A stretch of DNA of 64,000 bases from Lysobacterales bacterium (GCA_022841325.1 JALHRS010000027.1:1-64000); one strand, 5' to 3'; counted from the first letter of the stretch, positions 52,564 through 62,291 are shown. Notes: generated by a model not told the origin, from the sequence alone. Made by a program: numbers and translations.

Positions 52564-53802
52564 TCAGAAGCGCACCACACCCGAAGCTGAGTAGCTGTCG
52601 ACGTTGTCTGACCAGTCGGCAGCCAGATCAAACTGGAAGCGCGGAAAAGCCCAGCCCAGGCCCAGTGTGTAATGCATCTCGTCGCTGCCGCGGCGGAAGA
52701 ACGCGCGATCCACATCGACATTGGGATCATCCGCCGGCCCAGTCGCGAACAGCGCGTGCTCGGGTTCATGCCAGAGTCCGCCCCGCAGCGAGAAGGGATT
52801 GGCGAATTGGGTGAATACGTATTCACCGCCGAGACGGACCTCGGTGCCGTCGCTGGACTTGAGCACCGTCGCCGAATTGAAGATGTCGTCATAGCTGTCG
52901 GTCAGCCGGCTGTAGGACACCCGGTTGACGTCCAGCGCCAGCGCGAAGTTGTCGCTCGGTCGCCAGCTCACGCCCAGTCCGAACACGTGCGGCACATCAA
53001 AGCCGGTGTCGACGACAATCAGCGGATTGCCCTCGGTGTCGAAATTGCCGGCGCGGTACTTGAAGCTGCCGCCGCGGCGGTAGGCGGCGCCCAGCGCCCA
53101 GCGATCGTTGACCGTCCACAACGCGCCGACGGTGTAGGTGACGTCGGAGTCATCACCCCGCTGCAGCTGGATGTTCTGTCCGGCACGGATCGTGTCGGAT
53201 TCCAGATCGAACTGCGAATAGACCAGGCCTATGCCCATCGAGAAATGCTCATTGAAGCGATAGGCGCCGGACACGCCGTAATTGATCAGATCGGTTTCCA
53301 GGCGGGTGGCCTTGGTCGGCAGGTTGGCGATCTGGGTACCGCCCGGGCCCAGCACGGCAATATCGTCCTGCAGATACTGCAGGTCGAAGGCCAGCGGCTG
53401 GTGTCGGTAGGCGGCCAGTGCCCAGCCGTCACCGGCATAGGTGTAGGACAGGAAAGACAGCGAGTCATTGTTGCTGTCGGCACGGGAACTGCCCAGATTG
53501 CTGCCGTCGAAGGGTGTGGTGCGGAAGCTGCCACCGGAGCTGAAAGGCGTGGTGAAATCGGTATGGCGATACTCAACGGCAATTTCTGAAGCCGCCAGAA
53601 TCGTCAGGCCCGCCGGATTGGTGTAGGCGGCCGTGGCGTCATCGGCGAGGCCGAGGAAGGCGCCGCCCATGCCCAGTGCGCGCGCGCCCGGGTTGGCGAA
53701 ATTGAACTGGATACCGGCGTTGACCTCGTCCGAGGTAATCGCCAGAGCCTGCGTGGCCAGCGTGCCAGCGGCCAGGGCCAGGAACAGTCGTGTGAGGCGC
53801 AT
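52564..53802 (-). CDS. FadL/OmpP1-type outer-membrane transport protein
   Basis: 412 residues. A signal peptide (RLFLALAAGTLATQALA) is followed by the N-terminal hatch segment NPGARALGMGGAFLGLADDATAAYTNPAGLT, typical of the family, and a 14-strand-type barrel ending in VVRF with a terminal aromatic. Family members take up long-chain fatty acids or other hydrophobic compounds. If it brings in fatty acids, the DhaL-DegV kinase and PlsY at 46-48 kb could use them; this link is only inferred. Confidence 0.92.
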   Translation of the reverse strand: MRLTRLFLALAAGTLATQALAITSDEVNAGIQFNFANPGARALGMGGAFLGLADDATAAYTNPAGLTILAASEIAVEYRHTDFTTPFSSGGSFRTTPFDGSNLGSSRADSNNDSLSFLSYTYAGDGWALAAYRHQPLAFDLQYLQDDIAVLGPGGTQIANLPTKATRLETDLINYGVSGAYRFNEHFSMGIGLVYSQFDLESDTIRAGQNIQLQRGDDSDVTYTVGALWTVNDRWALGAAYRRGGSFKYRAGNFDTEGNPLIVVDTGFDVPHVFGLGVSWRPSDNFALALDVNRVSYSRLTDSYDDIFNSATVLKSSDGTEVRLGGEYVFTQFANPFSLRGGLWHEPEHALFATGPADDPNVDVDRAFFRRGSDEMHYTLGLGWAFPRFQFDLAADWSDNVDSYSASGVVRF

Positions 53803-54049
53803 GCGGAGACTCCCGACAATAAGTTAACAGAAGGTGAAGTTTGCATCCTGCACCAGACGCTGTAAACGGACGAAAGTCAGGGGCGGGGCCGCATCGGGAC
53901 CGCTGTCCGCCTGAAAACCCGAATCCTGGCTACCCGGGCGGGTGAAGCCGGTGGCTGCACTTTGCCATCAGCCTGCCCGGCGGCTTTTCGCATTAGACAC
54001 GCTGGCGCCGTTATGCTCTGTGCCCCCGACTTTTGGACGGCCTGCCGCC

Positions 54050-55303
54050 ATGTTCTCGCGCTCGATGACCATTGCCGATCTGGATCCCGAACTTGCCGCC
54101 TCGATGGTGGCCGAACGCCAGCGCCAGGAAGATCATGTCGAACTGATCGCGTCGGAAAATTATGCCAGCCCACGTGTGCTGGAGGCCCAGGGCTCGGTGC
54201 TGACCAACAAATATGCCGAGGGCTACCCGGGCAAGCGCTATTACGGGGGCTGCGAGTATGTGGACGTGGCCGAGCGCCTGGCCATCGAGCGCGCCAAACA
54301 GCTGTTCGGCTGCGACTACGCCAATGTGCAGCCGCACGCCGGTTCGCAGGCCAATGCGGCGGTGTTCCTGGCGCTGCTCAATCCCGGCGACACCATCCTC
54401 GGCATGAGTCTGGCCCACGGCGGTCATCTGACCCATGGTGCCAAGGTCAATTTTTCCGGCAAGCTCTTCAACGCCGTGCAGTACGGTCTGGACCCGGCCA
54501 CCGAGCAGATCGACTACGTCGAGATGGAGCGGCTGGCGCAGGAACACAAGCCGAAGATGCTGATCGGCGGATTTTCGGCCTACTCGCAGGTGGTCGACTG
54601 GGCGCGCATGGCCGCGATCGCCAGGTCGGTGGATGCCCTGTTCGTGGTCGACATGGCCCATATCGCCGGCCTGGTGGCGGCCGGCGTCTACCCCAGCCCG
54701 ATTCCGCATGCCGACGTGGTCACCAGCACCACCCACAAGACCCTGCGCGGTCCGCGCGGCGGCGTGATCCTGGCCAAGGCCAATCCGGAGATCGAAAAGA
54801 AGCTGCAGTCGATGGTGTTTCCGGGCACCCAGGGCGGTCCGCTGATGCACGTGATCGCGGCCAAGGCGGTCGCCTTCCTGGAAGCCCTGCAGCCCGAATT
54901 CAAGGCCTACCAGACCCAGGTCGTGGTCAACGCCAAGGCCATGGCCGAGGTTCTGATCGAGCGCGGCTACAAGATCGTTTCCAGCGGCACCGAGAACCAT
55001 CTGTTCCTGCTCAGCCTGGTCGGCAAGGAGCTGACCGGCAAGGATGCCGAGGCCGCGCTCGGCGCGGCCCACATCACGGTCAACAAGAACGCCGTCCCCG
55101 GCGATCCGCGCTCGCCCTTCGTCACCTCGGGTCTGCGTCTGGGCACCCCGGCCATCACCACCCGCGGCTACGACGAGCAAGAAGCCCGCGCGCTGGCCGG
55201 CTGGATCGCCGACGTCCTTGACGCTCCCACCGACGAAGCCGTCATCGCCCGCGTACGTACTGCCGTGACCGAGCAGTGCCGGCGGTTTCCGGTGTATGGG
55301 TGA
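54050..55303 (+). CDS. glyA: Serine hydroxymethyltransferase
   Basis: 417 residues. It converts serine and tetrahydrofolate to glycine and methylene-THF with PLP. The PLP Lys is in [14 protein letters not shown]; other marks are [43 protein letters not shown] and [12 protein letters not shown]. The ATG at 54050 gives [15 protein letters not shown]; a TATGCT box at 54012-54017 may be the -10. It heads the glyA-nrdR-ribD-ribE cluster, which is interrupted by a 278-base inverted-repeat element before nrdR. Confidence 0.97.
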   Translation: MFSRSMTIADLDPELAASMVAERQRQEDHVELIASENYASPRVLEAQGSVLTNKYAEGYPGKRYYGGCEYVDVAERLAIERAKQLFGCDYANVQPHAGSQANAAVFLALLNPGDTILGMSLAHGGHLTHGAKVNFSGKLFNAVQYGLDPATEQIDYVEMERLAQEHKPKMLIGGFSAYSQVVDWARMAAIARSVDALFVVDMAHIAGLVAAGVYPSPIPHADVVTSTTHKTLRGPRGGVILAKANPEIEKKLQSMVFPGTQGGPLMHVIAAKAVAFLEALQPEFKAYQTQVVVNAKAMAEVLIERGYKIVSSGTENHLFLLSLVGKELTGKDAEAALGAAHITVNKNAVPGDPRSPFVTSGLRLGTPAITTRGYDEQEARALAGWIADVLDAPTDEAVIARVRTAVTEQCRRFPVYG

Positions 55304-55308
55304 GTGGA

Positions 55309-55574
55309 GCGGGAAAAAAGGAAAAGGGAAAATGGAAAAGGGAAGAGCAAGCCTCGTGGTCCGATTGGCGGGTCGCCTGATTGATGCGTTCGGCGGCTCT
55401 GTCGCGGATCTTTGGGACTCTGCTGCACCTGGTCAACTCCTGTCCTTGTCCACGAGTTCCCTTCTTCGCTTTGACCCGAGTGTGCCGGGTACAAGAATAG
55501 GAGGGAAAGCAACAGTCTGGCCCCGGGCCGCCTTTGCTCTTCCCTTTTCCATTTTCCTTTTTCCTTTTTCCCGC
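55309..55574. repeat. 266-bp element with ~41-bp purine/pyrimidine inverted arms
   Basis: The left arm GCGGGAAAAAAGGAAAAGGG... to GAAGAGCAA (55309-55350) is nearly the exact reverse complement of the right arm TTGCTCTTCCC... to TTTTTCCCGC (55534-55574). The arms have a 7-base rhythm (CTTTTTC). The 183-base interior has no ORF of note. It fills the gap glyA-nrdR; the right arm ends 7 bases from the nrdR ATG. Confidence 0.88.
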
Positions 55575-55581
55575 CCCTGAC

Positions 55582-56100
55582 ATGCGCTGCCCCTTCTGCA
55601 GTCACGACGACACCCGGGTGGTGGATTCGCGGGTCACCGAGGATGGGATGCAGGTGCGTCGGCGCCGCGAGTGCCCGGAATGCAGCGCCCGCTTTTCGAC
55701 CTATGAAACCGCCGAGATCAAGCTGCCGCAGATCGTCAAGCGCGACGGTCGACGCGAGCCCTTCAATGAACAGAAGTTGCGCGGCGGCCTGGCACGGGCC
55801 TTCGAGAAGCGGCCGGTGTCGCTGGAGGACATCGATCACGTCATCGATGTGCTGATGCGCAAGCTGCGCACCAGTGGCGAGCGTGAGATTCCGGCCGGCA
55901 CCGTGGGCGAATGGATGATGGAGGAACTCAAGCGCATCGATCAGGTGGCCTATGTGCGCTTTGCCTCGGTCTACCGCCGCTTTGAGGATGTGCAGGCCTT
56001 TCGCGAGGAGGTCGAACGCCTGGAAAAGGAGTTGCCGGGGCTCAGCGCGCAGCAATTGCCACTGCTGGAAGAACTGGTCCTGGTCAACAAGAAAAGCTGA
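55582..56100 (+). CDS. nrdR: Transcriptional repressor NrdR
   Basis: 172 residues. It represses ribonucleotide reductase genes in response to ATP/dATP. The zinc ribbon is CPFC (3-6) and CPEC (31-34), and the ATP-cone follows (VKRDGRREPFNEQKLRGGLARAFEKRPVS). The family is about 150-160 residues, so the tail (EKELPGLSAQQLPLLEELVLVNKKS) is slightly extended. No clear ribosome binding site precedes the ATG: the 5' flank is the CTTTTTC array. Confidence 0.96.
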   Translation: MRCPFCSHDDTRVVDSRVTEDGMQVRRRRECPECSARFSTYETAEIKLPQIVKRDGRREPFNEQKLRGGLARAFEKRPVSLEDIDHVIDVLMRKLRTSGEREIPAGTVGEWMMEELKRIDQVAYVRFASVYRRFEDVQAFREEVERLEKELPGLSAQQLPLLEELVLVNKKS

Positions 56101-56209
56101 ACGGCTGCGGTTTTCACCCTTTGTCACGAGGGCGTGATGAGACATCTGGAGCGTGCGCGACATCTAGTGGTTATGACGGCGCAATCGCTGTGCCGGGCGT
56201 TTTCAGTCG

Positions 56210-56488
56210 ATGGACAACTTCAAGAGCGAATGCAGCGACGTAGCGCGGACCGCCACCGAAGCGGATACCCGCTGGTCTCCGCAGCCGGGCCAGCAACTGG
56301 CCGTGATTGCCGGCGAAGGCCAGGGCTGGATGGCGCAGGTCATTGCCGCGCAGGTGGGGGCGCGCGAACGCGTTTACTGGGTGCGGCTCGCCGACGGCCG
56401 CCGTCTGGTCAAGCTGGCCAGTGAACTCGCCGAACTCACCGGGATCGACGACCGCGGCTGGACCGTCAGCGGACGCCATTTCGGCTGA
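56210..56488 (+). CDS. 92-residue protein of unknown function between nrdR and ribD
   Basis: The product has a compact beta-rich middle (QLAVIAGEGQGWMAQVIAAQ, RVYWVRLADGRRLVKLASEL), which could be an SH3- or KOW-like barrel, and no signal or membrane segment. It lies 109 bases after nrdR and 10 bases before the ribD ATG, so it is likely part of the same operon. No ribosome binding site of note precedes ATG 56210. Confidence 0.5.
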   Translation: MDNFKSECSDVARTATEADTRWSPQPGQQLAVIAGEGQGWMAQVIAAQVGARERVYWVRLADGRRLVKLASELAELTGIDDRGWTVSGRHFG

Positions 56489-56498
56489 TCAGCACTAC

Positions 56499-57638
56499 AT
56501 GCGTCAGGCGCTGGAGCTGGCGCATCGCGGCCTTTACACCACCCATCCGAATCCGCGCGTAGGCTGCATTCTGGTGCGCGATGGGCGGATCGTTGGCTCA
56601 GGCTGGCATCGGCGTGCCGGCGAGGCCCATGCCGAAGTGCACGCGCTGGCGCAGGCCGGTGAACTGGCCCGCGGCGCCACGGCCTACGTCACGCTCGAAC
56701 CCTGCGCCCATCATGGGCGTACCCCACCGTGTGCGGATGCGCTGATCGCCGCCGGCGTGGCGCGCGTGGTGGTGGCCCTGGAAGACCCCTACCCGCAAGT
56801 GGCCGGTGCCGGACTGGCGCGGCTGCGCGCCGCCGGTATTGCCGTGGACGTCGGCGTCGAAGCGGCCGCTGCGCATGAACTCAACGCCGGATTCATCTTC
56901 AGGCACACGCGCCAGCGGCCGTGGATCCGGGTCAAGCTCGGAGTCAGTCTGGATGGCCGGACGGCGCTGGCGGATGGCCGCAGTCAATGGATCACCTCGC
57001 CCGAGGCGAGGGCGGATGTGCAGCACTGGCGGGCGCGCTCCAGCGCCATCGTCACCGGCATCGGCAGCGTACTGGCCGACAACCCGCGGCTGACGGTGCG
57101 CTTGCCCGGCGATTCGGGGCACGGCACGCCCGAGCGCATCGTGCTCGACAGCCACTATCGCTTGCCGGCCGGCTCACGCCTGCTCGACGAGCCCGGGCCG
57201 ATACTGATGGTGACCGCTGCGGATGCGCCCGATCGCGCCGAGCTGGCCGAGCGGGTCGAGCAGATCACGGTGCCGCGGCAGGATGGCGGTCTGCAATGGT
57301 CGAGGCTGGTATTTGCGCTGGCACAGCGCGGCCACAACGAAGTGCTGGTGGAGGCCGGCCCCAGACTGGCCGGTGCGGTGATCGAATCCGGACTGGTCGA
57401 TGAGCTGATCTGGTATGTGGCGCCGACCTTCCTGGGGCATCAGGCGCGACCGGCTCTGCAGCTGCGCGAACCGGCTGCGCTGGATGAACTCAGCCGCTGG
57501 TCCTGGCACTCGATCGATCCCGTCGGTCCGGATCTGCGGCTGATCCTGCGACCACCGCCGCCAGCTCCCACCTGGTCGTGGACCGATCCGGCCCGTGCTC
57601 ACGGCAGCGGACCCCATACGAACGCAGACTCGAGGTAG
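56499..57638 (+). CDS. ribD: Riboflavin biosynthesis deaminase/reductase
   Basis: 379 residues. Residues 1-~140 are the pyrimidine deaminase with zinc site HAEVHAL and PCAHHGRTPPC. Residues ~143-379 are the reductase (GVSLDGRTALADGRSQWITS, then EAGPRLAGAVIESGLVDELI). It performs steps two and three of riboflavin synthesis. The C terminus is extended by a Pro-rich tail (LRPPPPAPTWSW). The ATG at 56499 starts inside what is often the first helix (MRQALELAHRGLYTTHPNP), so a slightly longer start with a non-ATG codon is possible. ribE follows 7 bases later. Confidence 0.94.
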   Translation: MRQALELAHRGLYTTHPNPRVGCILVRDGRIVGSGWHRRAGEAHAEVHALAQAGELARGATAYVTLEPCAHHGRTPPCADALIAAGVARVVVALEDPYPQVAGAGLARLRAAGIAVDVGVEAAAAHELNAGFIFRHTRQRPWIRVKLGVSLDGRTALADGRSQWITSPEARADVQHWRARSSAIVTGIGSVLADNPRLTVRLPGDSGHGTPERIVLDSHYRLPAGSRLLDEPGPILMVTAADAPDRAELAERVEQITVPRQDGGLQWSRLVFALAQRGHNEVLVEAGPRLAGAVIESGLVDELIWYVAPTFLGHQARPALQLREPAALDELSRWSWHSIDPVGPDLRLILRPPPPAPTWSWTDPARAHGSGPHTNADSR

Positions 57639-57645
57639 AAGCACC

Positions 57646-58239
57646 ATGTTCACCGGATTGATACAGGCGATAGGACGCATTCAGGCCGTGGAGGCCCGCG
57701 GCGGCGATGTCCGTCTGCGCATCGCCTGTGGCGGGCTCAGTCTGGAAGGCGTCAGCGAGGGCGACAGCATCGCCGTCTCAGGCGTCTGTCTGACGGCACT
57801 GGATCTGGACGCCGCAGGTTTTGCGGCCGACGTCTCGGTGGAAACCCTGGAGCACACGACGCTGGGCGCCTGTCGCGCTGGTGATGGGGTGAACCTGGAG
57901 CGCTCGCTGACGCTGGCGACGCCGCTGGGCGGGCACTTCGTCAGTGGCCATGTCGATGGCGTCGGAACCGTCCGATCGATCAGCAACGAGGCGCGCTCGC
58001 AGCGCTGGGTTTTCGAGATTCCGGCCGCGTTGCGCGGCTTTGTCGCCAGCAAGGGTTCGATCGCCGTCAACGGCGTCAGCCTGACCGTGAATGAGTTGTA
58101 CCCCGAGGGTTTTGGCGTCAATCTGATTCCGCATACGCTCGAAAACACCACTTTTGGCACGCTCGCCACTGGTGCCGCGGTGAACATCGAAGTGGATCTG
58201 CTGGCCCGTTACGTGGAACGTCTGCTGCAGGTGCGTTAG
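57646..58239 (+). CDS. ribE: Riboflavin synthase alpha subunit
   Basis: 197 residues, two lumazine-binding repeats. It dismutates 6,7-dimethyl-8-ribityllumazine to riboflavin. The N terminus MFTGLIQAIG is diagnostic; the first repeat has SIAVSGVCLTAL, the second SIAVNGVSLTVNEL, and GHFVSGHVDGVG lies between. GAGGTAGAAG precedes the ATG. ribBA/ribH, which commonly follow, are replaced by a diguanylate cyclase gene. Confidence 0.96.
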   Translation: MFTGLIQAIGRIQAVEARGGDVRLRIACGGLSLEGVSEGDSIAVSGVCLTALDLDAAGFAADVSVETLEHTTLGACRAGDGVNLERSLTLATPLGGHFVSGHVDGVGTVRSISNEARSQRWVFEIPAALRGFVASKGSIAVNGVSLTVNELYPEGFGVNLIPHTLENTTFGTLATGAAVNIEVDLLARYVERLLQVR

Positions 58240-58327
58240 TAACAGCGCTGGAGGGCAGAAGTTGTTGACCCTGTCACCCGATGAGCAGAGGTAGACTCAG
58301 CTAAGTTGCGAATCGGGGGTAGGCTGA

Positions 58328-59845
58328 ATGCGGGGGCGCGCCATTCGCATGCTGGTGGGCTGGATCGATCACTTTCTGCCGGGAGACACCTTCCCGCGCA
58401 ACGATCTGCGTCGGCGCATGCGTGGCAGCTTTGTGCTTGCCCTGGTGCTGATGCAGGGCGGCGCCAGCGTCCTGTTCGCGCTGTCCGAGCTGTTGGTTGG
58501 CCATCTGCTGGTCGCGGCGCTGCTGGCTGTGGGCGCGTTGATGCCGATATGGCCGGCCTGGCGCCTGCGCCGCGATGGCAATGTCGATTTCTGGTCGCAG
58601 GTGTTCATCGCCAACATGTTCTTCCTGACCGGCTTCATTCATCTCGCTTCCGGCGGCCACAGCATCGGCATCGTCATGGCGCTGCCAGCCTTGCTGCTGA
58701 TCAGTTCGCTGGTGTCGACGTTGCGCCAGATCCTGTTGTGGGGACTCGTGGTGATACTGATCCTGGTGATCGGCAATGTCCTGCGCGAGCTGCCCGGCCC
58801 CTGGTGGATCAATATCGACCCGGCCTGGGCGCGGGCCTCGGTAGGCAGAGTGCCGGTGATGCTGGCGATCTGCGTGCTCGGGATGGCGGTGCTGCTGCGC
58901 TGGTTGCTGGACAGCGTGTTTGCCGACCTCGGCTCCACCCGGCGACGCGAACAGGAAGCCATGGAACGCGCCCAGTTCGATCAGCGGCGTTTTGCCGACT
59001 TTTCCGAAATTGCCGCTGACTGGTTCTGGGAAACCGATGCCCAGCTGCGCATGATCTTCATCTCGCCCTCGCTGACCGAACACACCGGTCTGAGGCCCGA
59101 GCAGCTGTTGGGCCAGCACCCTCTGGCCTTCGTCCGCCGACGTTACCCCGACAGCACGCGCCTGCGGGAGATCGAGGGCAAGATGGCGCGCGGCGAGGCC
59201 TTCGCCGATGAACTGCTGGCCTGGCACGATGAGTCGGGCAAGATCGCCATGTTTCGTCACGTCGGGCGGCCCTTTCGGGACAGCAGCGGCCGGCTGCTGG
59301 GCTATCGTGGCGCGGCCACTGATGTCACCGAAAACTGGCGACTGACGCGCGAGCTGGAACGTCTGGCGCGCACCGATGCGCTGACCGGTCTGCTCAATCG
59401 CCGCGCCTTTGGCGAGGTCCTGAGCAAGACCCTGGCGCAGGCGCGTGAGCCGGGCAGCAGCTGGTGGCTGCTGCAACTGGATCTGGATCATTTCAAGCAG
59501 GTCAATGACCGATCCGGTCATGCCATGGGCGATCAGGTGCTGATCAAGGTCGCAGACTTGCTGCGTCAGAGCGGCATGCCCACGGAAACGCTGGCGCGGC
59601 TGGGCGGCGACGAATTCTGCGCTCTGGTGCGCGAGCCGGAGGTCGAAGCGCTCACCGACTATGCCGATTTGATCCTCGCCGGCTTTGCCCGGCTGGCCTC
59701 CGAATTCGGCCAGCCGATCGGGGCCAGCATCGGCATTGCCCGGCTGCACCCGGAGAAGGGCGACGAGAGTCATCAGCTACGCGTGGTCGACGAGGCCTGT
59801 TACCAGGCCAAGCGCGAGGGCCGTGGTCGGGTGGTGATCGCCTGA
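58328..59845 (+). CDS. Membrane-anchored PAS-GGDEF diguanylate cyclase
   Basis: 505 residues. The N-terminal ~200 residues form about six membrane helices (LALVLMQGGASVLFALSELL, IGIVMALPALLLISSLV, ILLWGLVVILILVIGNVL), a PAS domain follows (FSEIAADWFWETDAQLRMIFISPSL), then a GGDEF domain with an intact RLGGDEF and DALTGLLNRRAF. It should make c-di-GMP. No RXXD inhibitory site is found five residues before GGDEF. It is the only GGDEF protein in the window with an intact active site. A TAGACT box lies at 58292-58297. Confidence 0.92.
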   Translation: MRGRAIRMLVGWIDHFLPGDTFPRNDLRRRMRGSFVLALVLMQGGASVLFALSELLVGHLLVAALLAVGALMPIWPAWRLRRDGNVDFWSQVFIANMFFLTGFIHLASGGHSIGIVMALPALLLISSLVSTLRQILLWGLVVILILVIGNVLRELPGPWWINIDPAWARASVGRVPVMLAICVLGMAVLLRWLLDSVFADLGSTRRREQEAMERAQFDQRRFADFSEIAADWFWETDAQLRMIFISPSLTEHTGLRPEQLLGQHPLAFVRRRYPDSTRLREIEGKMARGEAFADELLAWHDESGKIAMFRHVGRPFRDSSGRLLGYRGAATDVTENWRLTRELERLARTDALTGLLNRRAFGEVLSKTLAQAREPGSSWWLLQLDLDHFKQVNDRSGHAMGDQVLIKVADLLRQSGMPTETLARLGGDEFCALVREPEVEALTDYADLILAGFARLASEFGQPIGASIGIARLHPEKGDESHQLRVVDEACYQAKREGRGRVVIA

Positions 59846-59953
59846 GGCTGGTCCGCGGCCCGCGCATGAACAGGCGTGCCCATCGCCGACCGTGACGCTT
59901 GCGCCTGCGAGGACGCGCTGCAAGACTCCGCGCTCACCGTAGCGAGTGTGGTC

Positions 59954-61144
59954 ATGCCCATCGTTTCACTGCTTTGTCCCGTACCGATCCGTCGCCGTCT
60001 GGCCATCGCGCCGCGCGACTATGCGCGTCGGGATCGTGCCATCGAGGCCTTCGAGGCCGGTCAGTACCTGGAATCGGTCAGCGAAACCCTGCGCTATCTG
60101 CTGCCGCGGCTGGAGCTGCCAGACCTGGCGCAGCAGCCGCTGTGCTTTGTCCAGGGTTCGGCGCGGGTGCGGCTGGCGATCGATGACGGCGTGTTGCGGC
60201 TGACGACAGCCCTGGCCGCGCTGCGTGAAGATTCGCAGTCGACCGCGGCACTGCGCTATGTGCTGACTCGATTGAGCGCCACCGGTCAGCTGTTTCAGCC
60301 ACGCCTGCGCGGGTCCGAGCTGACCCTGGAGTTCAGCGATCGGCTGTCGCTGCTGCATCCGGCCAAGCTGGCCGAGGTACTGCAACGCCTGCCGATGGAA
60401 TCGGACAGCAACGATGGCTGGCTGCAGGAGCGCTTCGGTCTGGATCCGCTTGACCGCGAGCCGATTGCCGAGCTGGGTGCCGAGGAAATGACCCGGGCGC
60501 TGGAGATCTGGAATTCGCACTGGGCGGCAGTGGACGAGCTGATGGTGGAATCGCGGCGGCGGCGCTCGGTGCGCTTTCTCGACGCGCTGGGTTCCTATGC
60601 CGCCAATCAGGTGCGCTACACCTTGCCGCTGTTCGGCAGTGTCCGGGCGCGCCTGAACGAAAGTGCCGATGATTTCACCGACAAGGACGAGAACCCGAAC
60701 AAGCGCGACAGCGCCCTGGCCAAGGCCATCAAGGACATGCGCCAGGTCGGCGAGGCCGAGTTGCGGCAGTGCCTGGGCCATGCCGAGTTCGCGATGAACC
60801 CGCTGTACGAGGGCACGCCCTCGCTGCTGACCTCCATGCTCGGTGCCGGACAGCGCATGCAGACCACCGGAGAACTGCGCGCCACCGGACGCTCGCTGGA
60901 GGCAGCGCTGGAACTGATCGCTGATTATCTTTATCTGCTGGCCGAACATTCCTGGCCGGCCGAAGTCGAGAGCGCACTGCGCACCGGACTGGACCTGGTG
61001 TCGAGCAAGCCCTGGCGCGAAGCCGCCGACGTGCTCTGGAATCATGCCAATCAGACCGCCCGCATCTTCGGCAGCCACGGCGAGCGCGATCGCGAAGAAG
61101 AAGAGCCAGACTACGGCCCGGGGAGTACCAGTTATGAATCCTGA
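59954..61144 (+). CDS. Uncharacterised protein with an N-terminal YbjN/CesT-like region
   Basis: 396 residues, no signal or membrane segment. After RRDRAIEAFEAGQYLESVSETL, residues ~60-170 (CFVQGSARVRLAIDDGVLRLTTAL ... LTRLSATGQLFQPRLRGSELTLEF) have the strand-helix-strand pattern of YbjN or type III chaperone-like folds. The C-terminal half is helical and charged, ending with an acidic EEEEPDYGPG tail. The ATG at 59954 is preferred over 59876. Its last 11 bases overlap the protease gene, so the two are probably made in equal amounts. Function unknown. Confidence 0.6.
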   Translation: MPIVSLLCPVPIRRRLAIAPRDYARRDRAIEAFEAGQYLESVSETLRYLLPRLELPDLAQQPLCFVQGSARVRLAIDDGVLRLTTALAALREDSQSTAALRYVLTRLSATGQLFQPRLRGSELTLEFSDRLSLLHPAKLAEVLQRLPMESDSNDGWLQERFGLDPLDREPIAELGAEEMTRALEIWNSHWAAVDELMVESRRRRSVRFLDALGSYAANQVRYTLPLFGSVRARLNESADDFTDKDENPNKRDSALAKAIKDMRQVGEAELRQCLGHAEFAMNPLYEGTPSLLTSMLGAGQRMQTTGELRATGRSLEAALELIADYLYLLAEHSWPAEVESALRTGLDLVSSKPWREAADVLWNHANQTARIFGSHGERDREEEEPDYGPGSTSYES

Positions 61145-62291
61145 GATCAGCGCAGCCGCGCCGGGCCTGAACACGCTCGATGACATCGACAGCCTGGGCG
61201 TCTACCAGGTCTACACCGGCACCGGCACCGGCTCGGGCTTTCTGATCGATGCCACCCATCTGGTGACCAATTGCCATGTGGTCCAGCCCTACCGCGAAGT
61301 GGCCATCGAGATGCGCGACCGCAGTCGCATCATCGGCCGCGTGCGCCGGGTGCACCCGCATCGTGATCTGGCCATCGTCGAGCTGTCGCGCCCGGTCAGT
61401 GGCGAGGTGCTGGCGCTCAGCGACGGCGAGCAGCTGCGCCCCAAGCAGGCCGTGCACATCCTCGGATTTCCCGTGGGCCTGCCGCTGTCGCTGACCGAGG
61501 GCGTGATCTCGCACGCACGCCAGCTGCTCGACGAGCAGTATTTCCTGCAGACCGATGCCGCCATCAATCCGGGCAACTCCGGCGGGCCGATGCTGGACGA
61601 TCACCGCCGCATCATCGCCGTCACCACCTGCAAGCTGAACGCCGCCGATTCGGTCGGCTTCGGCATCCCGATCGCCGATGTACGCCGTTTCATCGATGAA
61701 TTCCGCGCCCAGACGGTGGATTTCGGGGTCAATTGCCCGACCTGCGAGGAACTGATCGATCAGGCCGTGCGCTACTGTCCCAGCTGTGGCTCGGATCTGG
61801 AAACCCATCACGATTTCGGTGAGTACTTCGAGGCACCCGAGGCCCATCCGCTGGCGGAATTCGTCGAGATGGCCCTGCGCAAGGCGCAGATCAATCCGGT
61901 GCTGGCGCGGCACGGCAGCCACAACTGGTCATTCCACATCGGCAGCGCCCCGATCAAGATCTGGTGCTGCTGCTCGGAGCACCTGAATTTCTCCTCGCCG
62001 ATGGCGCAGACCGGTCCGCGCGGGCTCAATGAGCTGTTCCAGTACCTGCTCTCGGCCGAGCACCTGCCCTATGCCTTCGATCTGGTCGGCAGCACCATCC
62101 GCCTGAATCTGGTGGTGCACATCTCCGACGTGTTCCTGCCCGACGAGCACGAGCACCTGGCCGAACGCGTGCGCCAGTTCATTGCCAAGGCCGACGCCGC
62201 CGACGATGTGCTGATCCAGCAATACGGCTGCCAGCCGGCGCCTGAAACCCAGCTCGATACCCTCAAGGGCGGCGAGCACCACGGCGGCTAG
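61134..62291 (+). CDS. Intracellular trypsin-like serine protease with zinc ribbon and CesT/YbjN-like C terminus
   Basis: 385 residues. Residues 18-190 are a trypsin-like (S1C/HtrA-type) core with the complete triad: H48 in TNCHVV, D78 in HRDLAIVEL, S149 in GNSGGPML. No signal peptide, membrane helix or PDZ domain is present, so it should act in the cytosol. A zinc ribbon follows (CPTC at 201-204, CPSC at 215-218). The C-terminal ~140 residues have a CesT/YbjN-like pattern (WSFHIGSAPIKIWCCC ... LNELFQYLLSAEHLPYAFDLVGSTIRL), like the protein encoded just upstream. The ATG overlaps that gene by 11 bases. Confidence 0.8.
   Translation: MNPEISAAAPGLNTLDDIDSLGVYQVYTGTGTGSGFLIDATHLVTNCHVVQPYREVAIEMRDRSRIIGRVRRVHPHRDLAIVELSRPVSGEVLALSDGEQLRPKQAVHILGFPVGLPLSLTEGVISHARQLLDEQYFLQTDAAINPGNSGGPMLDDHRRIIAVTTCKLNAADSVGFGIPIADVRRFIDEFRAQTVDFGVNCPTCEELIDQAVRYCPSCGSDLETHHDFGEYFEAPEAHPLAEFVEMALRKAQINPVLARHGSHNWSFHIGSAPIKIWCCCSEHLNFSSPMAQTGPRGLNELFQYLLSAEHLPYAFDLVGSTIRLNLVVHISDVFLPDEHEHLAERVRQFIAKADAADDVLIQQYGCQPAPETQLDTLKGGEHHGG

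Noticed and set aside
58301-59773. 490-codon minus-strand open frame
   Set aside because: It is antisense to the diguanylate cyclase with an intact GGDEF motif, and its product is Gln/His-rich.
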